Assembly: GCF_028867935.1 (NCBI RefSeq) | Contig: NZ_JAPQNS010000002.1 | Coordinates: 62,001 to 126,000, forward strand | Direction of reading: 5' to 3' | DNA length: 64,000 nucleotides | Origin: Flavobacterium sp. SUN052 | GTDB taxonomy: Bacteria; Bacteroidota; Bacteroidia; Flavobacteriales; Flavobacteriaceae | Shown here: piece by piece, positions 43,683 to 50,391 of the stretch | Layout of the letters: each line of letters begins with the position of its first letter | Position numbering within the stretch: the stretch's first letter is position 1 | Translations under genes and position numbers: made by a program | The notes under the pieces: generated by a model | The model's input: only the letters and a program-made list of their open reading frames with translations | Told to the model about the DNA's origin: nothing | The model's database searches: none

Positions 43683-45173
43683 TTAAATCTCATCGCGCAA
43701 GAGCGGCAAACTCATGCAGTGACTCCCCCCCCGGGCTCGGCTCAGCTCGGCTGAGGGCAGCATGATAAAGGTGTTTTGAATCGTTTCGGGAGATGACTCG
43801 CCCCGCTCAAAACGGTCCAGTAATTCAGCAGCTCCAACTACGTCGAAACCGACTTGTCGAAACGCTTCAAGGGTTCGATCGTTACGATCATATCCCACCA
43901 CTACGCCCTCTTTCAGGGCCAGCAGATTGCACGAATCGGTCCACTGCTCCCGGGCTCCAAACGGAAACTCGTTGTTGCCCGAATAAACAAATTGCACGGG
44001 CTCGGTGGCACACAGGTCAGTCTTGCTGATGTCGGCCAACAGATCTTCGAGATTTTCAATCTCTCTGGGTTTGTGCTCATTGCCTTTGGAAAACTGGATT
44101 ATTCGTAACTCTTCTGATAAATCTTTCTGAGCAAAAAAATGCAGCACGTCGCGCTTTTTAGCTTCATCACCCAGACGACCCAAGGAACCCAATAGTACCC
44201 ACATATTCCGTTTTACCTGCGTAAAAATGGTGTCGATGTGCATATAATCGCGCTTCTTAGGAATCTTGATAATCGTAACGGTATCCACCAGGTTTTTCTC
44301 GAACACCAACCGCATTACCTGCTGGGCCGCGTATAACGTGGTACGCTCACTAACGCCAATCATCAGGTGCCGTTTGGCAATCATCATCACATCGCCCCCT
44401 TCCAGAGTCGAGCGGGTCACATCACGATTTACGTCGGCATCAGGTAGAAGAAAAGCGTGTTCGTTATCAGGAATCTCAATGAGCTTATTGCGGTAATTGG
44501 CAAACAGCGGGTGATAGTTGAAAAAATATTGTGCTAATAGAGCCTCGCGTGTACGGGCAGGCTTGGCGGGTTTGTTAAGCAGAATATGATCGTTGATAAC
44601 GATGCCAATATCGCGGGTAAAAATAAAGTTTGGCAACGGCGAAAAAAGCATCGTTTGATCGGGCAACGAACCGGATATCATGATTTTCGCCAGTTCCACC
44701 GGATCGTACTGATGCAGTTGTTGCTGCGTTTTGAACGACGTTCGTTCGATGCCACAAATGGAGGCAATCAGTTTGGTGCGAACAACTTCATCGGTCAGGA
44801 TATCAGCCAATAGCACCTGAATATCAATTACTTTATCAGACTTAAAATAGCCAGGCTGATTTGGTTTAAAAAAGTCACGATCGCTATCCGGGCCAAGGTC
44901 GGCAATGCGCCCGCGAACCGTAGCGGGATCTAAAAAATAGAGAAGCAGTTTAACGTAGTAATCATATTCGTCTCGGCGCATCATAGTCAGGTTTACAATA
45001 TCCTCAAAAAGCCAGTCCTGTGCTTTAGAGGGAACCACCTTGCCCAAGCCCCGATCGGGACTGTGAATGAGCAACCGGCGAAGGGTTCCTATTTCGGAGG
45101 ATACCTGAATGAACGGGCTGTTTGTTGTGCCGTTTACTACTGTTGTGGGGGTTACTGTTGTTTCTGAAGTCAT
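43683..45173 (-). CDS. Arginine deiminase family protein
   Basis: 496 residues with the pentein fold. Catalytic elements are visible: FTRDIGIVIND, EGGDVMMIAKRHLMIGVSER (substrate-binding Glu/Asp), MHIDTIFTQV (His-x-Asp) and the C-terminal nucleophile in RGGSHCMSLPLLRDE. The enzyme hydrolyses arginine to citrulline and ammonia. It is longer than classic ArcA (about 410), as is common for the Bacteroidota branch. No ornithine carbamoyltransferase or carbamate kinase gene is adjacent, so this is not a standard arginine deiminase pathway operon. Confidence 0.88.
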   Translation of the reverse strand: MTSETTVTPTTVVNGTTNSPFIQVSSEIGTLRRLLIHSPDRGLGKVVPSKAQDWLFEDIVNLTMMRRDEYDYYVKLLLYFLDPATVRGRIADLGPDSDRDFFKPNQPGYFKSDKVIDIQVLLADILTDEVVRTKLIASICGIERTSFKTQQQLHQYDPVELAKIMISGSLPDQTMLFSPLPNFIFTRDIGIVINDHILLNKPAKPARTREALLAQYFFNYHPLFANYRNKLIEIPDNEHAFLLPDADVNRDVTRSTLEGGDVMMIAKRHLMIGVSERTTLYAAQQVMRLVFEKNLVDTVTIIKIPKKRDYMHIDTIFTQVKRNMWVLLGSLGRLGDEAKKRDVLHFFAQKDLSEELRIIQFSKGNEHKPREIENLEDLLADISKTDLCATEPVQFVYSGNNEFPFGAREQWTDSCNLLALKEGVVVGYDRNDRTLEAFRQVGFDVVGAAELLDRFERGESSPETIQNTFIMLPSAELSRARGGSHCMSLPLLRDEI

Positions 45174-45494
45174 GCAAAAAGTAGGTGCGTTTAGGGCTAG
45201 CTACTGGCTGGCAATTTACGGGGAATATGTGGGAACAGGAAAGTGGGAACAATCCGTTAAAGTGCTCTACTAGTTCAATTGTATTTTTTCCAGAAGTTAT
45301 TTATAAGTATATTCCTGGCAGGATTTTTGCAACAACCCCTTTAGCATACCAGGGTATTATACCCCCCAAAATTTGCATACGTAGTGAGCGAGTTATTTTG
45401 CTCATTATCAAGCATACATTCATATTATTTCTACTTCGTTCCTCGAACGGATAGCTTTTTGCTGCCTTTTGCGTACACACAAGCGCATTACGGC
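45174..45494. other. Intergenic region upstream of the SdrD-like gene
   Basis: These 321 bases lie between divergent genes and must contain both promoters. A short palindrome GGGTATTATACCC is at 45352-45364, and a run of Cs follows. I see no clear -7/-33 pair and no RNA gene. Confidence 0.4.
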
Positions 45495-48311
45495 ATGGCA
45501 TTAACTATTTACTCACGTTTTCTCACTACTAGCTTTCTTTTACTGCTTTTCTCTCTATCTGCCTTCGCTCAGAGTGGTATTGTCTTTCGGGACTTTAACA
45601 GCAATGGCATCTTCGATCCAACCGATGTTGGCATGTCGGGCATAACAGTTCGGGCGTTTCGCCCCGATGGAACCTTGTCGGGCAGTGCAGTTTCCGAAGG
45701 GTCGGGGCAATATACCTTGGTTCCCGCAGCAGCTTCGGGCGAGCAGGTTCGGGTCGAATTCTTGCTACCGGCTGCTCTTACCGGCTTTTATCCCTCGTCA
45801 TACACGGCTCTGGCGGGTGGCAGCGGCACTTCGGTGCAGTTCGTGACCGGCCCGGCAACCGATGTCAACTATGGCATTAATTTACCTGGTGACTTTTGCG
45901 ACACAACTCCTCCCCTATCGGTTGTTTGCTTTGTGATCGGAGCGGGCATTGGCGTCGGCGAGAACCTAGTTGCCACCGTTCCGGCCAGCTCTAGCGGAAC
46001 ACCCACCAGCACACCAGGTTCCTCATCAACGGTTGGGCACCCCAACACCCCACCGGGTTTGGTCGGCTCTATTTGGGGGACCGCCTGGCAACCCGAAACC
46101 GGCCGACTTTTCTCGTCTGCTTTCGTGCGTCGGCATACAGCCCTTGGCCTGGGAGGCACCGGGGCTATCTACGTTACTAACGATCCCCGCGACCCCAATA
46201 ACTCAGCGTCGAGCCTGTTTATTGATCTCAACGGTCTTACCGTAAGCACCAGCACAGGTGGTACCGTAACGATCAATACCGGTGCCGATCCGCACATGAG
46301 CGAGGCTTATTATCAAAGTATAAAACAAGCCAATGATCCCGCCAACCGGTTTTACGCCGACCTGGCTCACCCCGGCGGTAATCCGGCCGATGCCGTGGGT
46401 AAGGTAGGGTTAGGCGATATGGACCTGAGTAATGATCAACGGTACTTGTATGTGATTAATCCGGGGCAAAATCAGTTATATCGGATTGCCATTGATTCTG
46501 ATAACGACCCGACAACGCTGCCTACCGCGGCCGATGTACTAGCCTATACCTTGCCCGATCCAGGGTGTACCGGCGGTACGGCCAGGGCGTTTGGCATGGG
46601 GATCAGGGCCAAAAACGTATTTATCGGTACCATTTGCGACGCAGCTCAATCGCTCAATTACAATGATTTGAGTGCAACCATTTATAAGCTAGACACCGAT
46701 ACCGACCAGTTTACTACGGCGGTTACGTTCTCACTAAATTACAAACGCGGCAACGTATCGGGTGGTGAGTACCCATTTCCGAAAGGAAACTGGCAACCCT
46801 GGAACGCCGACCTCGACTGGTCGAACGCTAACAGTGATCCAGGCCAGGTATTTAGCATCACCGACCGATCGCAGGTTTCGTCGCCCCAGCCTATGCTGAC
46901 CGACATTGCCTTTGACGATGATGGTTCGTTGGTGGCTGCTTTTAGCGATCGCTTCGGCCACATGGGTATTTTCCACGGCCCTGACCCGATTGGCACCCGA
47001 ACGCCCGACGGTTTTTTCCGGGAATACGATAGCCGCGCGGGGGGAGATATTCTCCGAATTTGTAACGTTGGTTCACTTCTCCAGCCCGTTTATCAACTAG
47101 AGCAGAATGGCAAATGCGGTCTCCTGGGTGGAGGGCAGTTCACGCAGTCGCAATACGGCAATGATTCCAACGGGGACCCAATTACGGGCGAATTTGAGTT
47201 TTACGTGGGCGACAATTTCAACAACGACAGCCATACCGAAACCACCATGGGATCGGTGGCTATTGTGCCCGGCTCCGGTGAGTTGATTGTGTCGGCTTTC
47301 GACCCGATTCAGGAAAGCCAGCAGGGCAAGGTTTATTCCAATGGATTTAAGGTGTTGAGCAACCAAACAGGCCAGTATGTTCGGGCTTTTTCGCTGCTCA
47401 ACGATGTTCCTCAAGACAACGGTAACAACTATTTTGGTAAGGCATCGGGTCTGGGCGGCATTGAGGTGCTGTGTTTACCCAAGCCCCTCGAAATTGGCAA
47501 CCGGGTTTGGCTCGATGCCAACAAAAACGGTGTGCAGGACTCTGGAGAAAGACCCATTGCCGGTGTACAGCTTGAACTGGTGAACAGCCAGGGTCAAGTG
47601 GTTGGGCAGGCAACTACGGATGCCCTGGGCTCGTACATTTTCAATCAAAGCAATGTTATCGACGCTCCCGGCCCCAACCAAACCCTGAAACCTGGCGTGC
47701 GGGTTTTTGCCGACTATACCATTCGGGTAGCAGCCACTCAATTCAACGGAATAGGTGCGGGTGTGTTAGCCAATCTGGTTCCTACCAGCACCACTGTCGA
47801 CACGGGAGAAGGTTCCGGCCAGCGCGATAATAATGCCTCCATACTGGGCACAACCGTCGGTTTTGCGTATAGAACGGGGCAATCAGGCGAGAGCGACCAT
47901 ACCCTCGACATTGGTTTCAAAGCAGGGCAACCCTTGCTCCAACTAACTAAAGTGGTGAGCGAAACGCAGGTTCCTATAGGTAGCCCACTGAGTTACACGA
48001 TCCAACTCAGCAACACCGGCACGGCCTCGGCCAGCGCGCTGGTAGTGCAGGACCAACTGGATACCGATTTACTTTTTGTGAGTGCCACCCCTTCATCAGG
48101 TACGTTCGTTACCAGTACCACTGGGGGCTCGTGGAACCTACCTGAACTGGCTCCTGGACAGACGGTCACGTTGATCGTCCAGGCCAAAGCCAACGCTGTG
48201 GGAACGCTCCGCAATCAGGCTACCGTCGACAGTCAAACCGTCATTGTGACAACGATTGTTTACTGTCCAACGGGTATTTGTGTACCAATCACAGTTCAAC
48301 GAATTCGCTAG
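45495..48311 (+). CDS. Large exported SdrD-like / DUF11 adhesin-type protein
   Basis: 938 residues from the ATG at 45495, where the signal peptide begins (cleavage after SAFAQ); the ORF before it is non-coding. An N-terminal SdrD B-like domain (VFRDFNSNGIFDPTDVG) is followed by a long middle region with aspartate-rich loops that looks like a beta-propeller. A second SdrD B-like domain (IGNRVWLDANKNGVQDSGE, about 685-780) and a DUF11 repeat (about 815-920) follow. It ends CVPITVQRIR rather than in a standard T9SS domain. Likely a surface or secreted structural protein; the function is unknown. Confidence 0.85.
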   Translation: MALTIYSRFLTTSFLLLLFSLSAFAQSGIVFRDFNSNGIFDPTDVGMSGITVRAFRPDGTLSGSAVSEGSGQYTLVPAAASGEQVRVEFLLPAALTGFYPSSYTALAGGSGTSVQFVTGPATDVNYGINLPGDFCDTTPPLSVVCFVIGAGIGVGENLVATVPASSSGTPTSTPGSSSTVGHPNTPPGLVGSIWGTAWQPETGRLFSSAFVRRHTALGLGGTGAIYVTNDPRDPNNSASSLFIDLNGLTVSTSTGGTVTINTGADPHMSEAYYQSIKQANDPANRFYADLAHPGGNPADAVGKVGLGDMDLSNDQRYLYVINPGQNQLYRIAIDSDNDPTTLPTAADVLAYTLPDPGCTGGTARAFGMGIRAKNVFIGTICDAAQSLNYNDLSATIYKLDTDTDQFTTAVTFSLNYKRGNVSGGEYPFPKGNWQPWNADLDWSNANSDPGQVFSITDRSQVSSPQPMLTDIAFDDDGSLVAAFSDRFGHMGIFHGPDPIGTRTPDGFFREYDSRAGGDILRICNVGSLLQPVYQLEQNGKCGLLGGGQFTQSQYGNDSNGDPITGEFEFYVGDNFNNDSHTETTMGSVAIVPGSGELIVSAFDPIQESQQGKVYSNGFKVLSNQTGQYVRAFSLLNDVPQDNGNNYFGKASGLGGIEVLCLPKPLEIGNRVWLDANKNGVQDSGERPIAGVQLELVNSQGQVVGQATTDALGSYIFNQSNVIDAPGPNQTLKPGVRVFADYTIRVAATQFNGIGAGVLANLVPTSTTVDTGEGSGQRDNNASILGTTVGFAYRTGQSGESDHTLDIGFKAGQPLLQLTKVVSETQVPIGSPLSYTIQLSNTGTASASALVVQDQLDTDLLFVSATPSSGTFVTSTTGGSWNLPELAPGQTVTLIVQAKANAVGTLRNQATVDSQTVIVTTIVYCPTGICVPITVQRIR

Positions 48312-48364
48312 TATCTGTTACCAGTACCAATTTTACCAATTCACCATTCACTAGTTTGTAAAAA

Positions 48365-48408
48365 GGCAGCCCCGACTACTCGTTCAGTAGGTCGGGGCGC
48401 CTTGTTTT
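48365..48408. terminator. Bidirectional terminator derived from the old trmD 3' end
   Basis: Stem GCCCCGAC / GTCGGGGC with a 14-base loop. On the minus strand it is followed by TGCCTTTTT, and on the plus strand by GCCTTGTTTTT. The minus-strand stem overlaps the trmD remnant and its TAG stop, so this was probably trmD's own terminator. It now ends the PYP operon on one strand and the SdrD-like gene on the other. Confidence 0.85.
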
Positions 48409-48420
48409 TGTGCGTTCTAA
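48376..48420 (-). pseudogene. trmD 3'-end remnant
   Basis: Read on the minus strand these 45 bases encode [14 protein letters not shown] and a TAG stop. The present trmD ends [14 protein letters not shown] and a TAA stop over exactly 45 bases (53595-53639). The first 26 bases are identical; the last 19 differ mostly at synonymous positions. No trmD coding precedes it. It is best explained as the original end of trmD left behind when the segment between the two copies was inserted. Confidence 0.9.
48395..48420. repeat. 26-bp direct repeat, left copy (attachment-like site)
   Basis: Identical over 26 bases to 53614-53639 and in the same orientation. It marks the left boundary of the PYP segment, with the trmD remnant beyond it. 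Confidence 0.9.
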
Positions 48421-48447
48421 TGAACCAGTAAAGTTTTTCACGCAAAA

Positions 48448-49551
48448 TCAGTACATGTACAGATGCTTCGGCATTTCAGGAGCGCTAAGGTGTTCGCGAA
48501 TCCAGCGCAGGCAAGCCTCTCGCGTGCTATCGTTGAGGATACGTAGCCGAACGGCTGCGTAGAGTTGCGTATCGCCCGCTACGGCCTTGGCATACACATC
48601 GCACTCAGTAACGAACGGACAGGTTTCAATCACCCGCCGAATAAAGGCTGGATAGACATTCACACCCGCTATTTGTATGGCATCATCTAACCGACCTAAC
48701 ACCCTGATTTCACCAGAAGATAGTAGTTCGAGCCGGTCGGGAATCGGGTAGGTGGCATTGATATCGGTACGCGTAACCGTAGGCGGTTTATCTAACGACA
48801 CCCTTACATAGGGGAACAGCGTAAAAGGTGCACCAGAGTTGCGCCGAAAGGCCAGGCCACCCGTATCGGATGAACCATAAATTTCGGTTAACGACACGCC
48901 AGCACTATTCAGTTGAGCAAACAAACCGGGCGGCATGGGCGCGGTTGAGGACACCCCGTGGCACACCAGGTGGGTGCTCCCAAACAACGACTTGTACAAA
49001 AAATCCCACGTAAAGGGCGTACCAACCAGCAGCGTATGAGCGTCAATGTCGTCGGCCGAAACGTCGGCTAGTAAACGGAGCGGTACTTGCCAGATGGCGG
49101 GCAAAAGAATTGTATAGAGAAAACCGTAGATGTGATTAGCGGATACGGTGCTGATTAATTGACGAGGCTTGGGCAGCAACTGGGCCAGAAACTGAGCCTC
49201 CGACAGGAGCGATTCCATGGGGTGCGAAATCGGCTTGGCCACCCCGCTCGTACCCGATGTGCGGAACGTGATGCAGCGATCGTTTTCTGCCCGTGCCCGC
49301 AAAATGCAGTTCACCCAATGGTCCAGCGCCGTACCGGCCAGCAGATAGTTCTGGGGAGAGGTATTCAGAATGCCAAAAAATTCGTTCAGGTGGGCGGCCA
49401 ACTCCATCCGTTTCAAGGAATCAAGACCAAGATCGAGGTACAGGTCGAGCTCTGCCGGAACGGTTGATGGCAGACCAGCATGAGGCTTTTGGAGAATTCG
49501 GCCGGCTGTGTCGAGAACAATTCGTTGGACATTATCGGTTGTCCAAATCAT
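48448..49551 (-). CDS. Short p-coumarate-activating ligase with N-terminal carrier domain (PYP chromophore pathway)
   Basis: 367 residues. Residues 1-80 resemble an acyl carrier protein, with the phosphopantetheine site LGLDSLKRME (Ser45). Residues 90-365 are a shortened ANL ligase: phosphate loop FRTSGTSGVAKP (96-107), EIYGSSDTGG (223-232) and GRLDDAIQIAGVNVYP (286-301). The usual first 150 residues of the ligase are absent, and the protein stops before the A10 lysine motif. Location directly behind PYP points to the family that activates p-coumarate for attachment to the PYP cysteine. Start ATG overlaps the PAS stop by 4 bases (ATGA). Specificity is inferred from context. Confidence 0.85.
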   Translation of the reverse strand: MIWTTDNVQRIVLDTAGRILQKPHAGLPSTVPAELDLYLDLGLDSLKRMELAAHLNEFFGILNTSPQNYLLAGTALDHWVNCILRARAENDRCITFRTSGTSGVAKPISHPMESLLSEAQFLAQLLPKPRQLISTVSANHIYGFLYTILLPAIWQVPLRLLADVSADDIDAHTLLVGTPFTWDFLYKSLFGSTHLVCHGVSSTAPMPPGLFAQLNSAGVSLTEIYGSSDTGGLAFRRNSGAPFTLFPYVRVSLDKPPTVTRTDINATYPIPDRLELLSSGEIRVLGRLDDAIQIAGVNVYPAFIRRVIETCPFVTECDVYAKAVAGDTQLYAAVRLRILNDSTREACLRWIREHLSAPEMPKHLYMY

Positions 49552-49967
49552 AGTCGTTGGCGCAGGGTATCGGCTTTAATCAGAAAATCCGTTACATCTT
49601 CAAAATAAACCAATAGCGATGTTGGGGCGGTTTTTTCGATAGTCAATCGAAAATGACGTTCAATTAACTGTTGCTGAACGGTAAACCGAATGATATACGG
49701 CTCATGGGCAATAATGAGGCCTGAGTGGGCACTGAAGTCAGTAACAGCCTGCCCGACCGATGGCAGAAAACCCGTAAGGATGTCAAGCAGATTATCGCCG
49801 GGCAAACCAAGATACATGGCTAAGGGCATCATTAACTGAATAGCCTTCGGGTTTACCTGAACAAGTGACCCCTGTTCGTTCAGTTCCGCCATAGCCACGG
49901 GTGAATGGTGAAACAGAGGCAACAGCCTTTGCAGCTGTTGCGGGGCGTCTTGAGATTGGGTAATCAT
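49548..49967 (-). CDS. Free-standing PAS-domain protein in the PYP operon
   Basis: 139 residues forming one PAS-like fold: FHHSPVAMAELNEQGSLVQV (helix and first strands) through LIERHFRLTIEKTAPTSLLVYFEDVTDFLI (partly), then a short helix ADTLRQRL. That trailing helix is where an output domain would normally start, but none follows. There is no cysteine in the position of the PYP chromophore, so it is not a second PYP. The start codon overlaps the PYP stop (TGATG), and the stop overlaps the ligase start (ATGA), so it is translated together with them. It may be an adaptor between PYP and the kinase (inference). Confidence 0.85.
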   Translation of the reverse strand: MITQSQDAPQQLQRLLPLFHHSPVAMAELNEQGSLVQVNPKAIQLMMPLAMYLGLPGDNLLDILTGFLPSVGQAVTDFSAHSGLIIAHEPYIIRFTVQQQLIERHFRLTIEKTAPTSLLVYFEDVTDFLIKADTLRQRL

Positions 49968-50344
49968 CAGACTACAAACTTGCGATTTACCAGGAAGTAT
50001 TGATAGTGACTTTGGGGCGATTTGAGCAACCCTAACGTCACTTTGATCGGTTCACACACATAGGTCAGAATATAATCCAACTCTTCGTCCAGATTCGGCA
50101 GCGCGTATTTGGCCGCTATCATCATGTTGTTGGCACAAGGGGCAATCTGAGTAAAATAATACTTGCCCACCGCATAGGCTGGATCAATACCCGTGATGTG
50201 CGATTCTGATTTGCAGTAAGCCACCACCACCCCCTCGCGGGTCATGCGCACAACGCCAAAGGGAGCCTCGTCGAGTTGTTCGGGCGTTTTTTGTTCAAGC
50301 CAATCAAGCAGGTTAGCATCGGAGAAGGTAGGAGACGGAGTCAT
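49967..50344 (-). CDS. pyp: Photoactive yellow protein (PYP)
   Basis: 125 residues from the ATG at 50344, the same length as Halorhodospira halophila PYP; an in-frame ATG at 50410 would add 22 residues. Key positions are present: chromophore cysteine Cys70 in IAPC (Cys69 in the reference), and Tyr43, Glu47 and Thr51 in AYCKSESHITG, matching Tyr42, Glu46 and Thr50. Tyr98 is kept (Tyr95), while Arg52 is Ile53 and Met100 is Cys97. PYP binds p-coumarate through a thioester and is a blue-light receptor. It lies 47 bases after a multi-PAS kinase and is translationally coupled to a PAS protein and the ligase. Confidence 0.95.
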   Translation of the reverse strand: MTPSPTFSDANLLDWLEQKTPEQLDEAPFGVVRMTREGVVVAYCKSESHITGIDPAYAVGKYYFTQIAPCANNMMIAAKYALPNLDEELDYILTYVCEPIKVTLGLLKSPQSHYQYFLVNRKFVV

Positions 50345-50391
50345 ATCAAGTAGTTTAGTAGAGCAAATGGATTGTTCGTGTATGGGTTTAT

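Noticed and set aside
48395..48420. Treating the 26-bp repeat as a shared terminator sequence only
   Set aside because: The match continues as trmD codons and a stop at the same distance, which a terminator alone would not explain.
49548..49967. Considering the small PAS protein as a second PYP
   Set aside because: It has no cysteine at the chromophore position and lacks the PYP Tyr/Glu/Thr pocket pattern.
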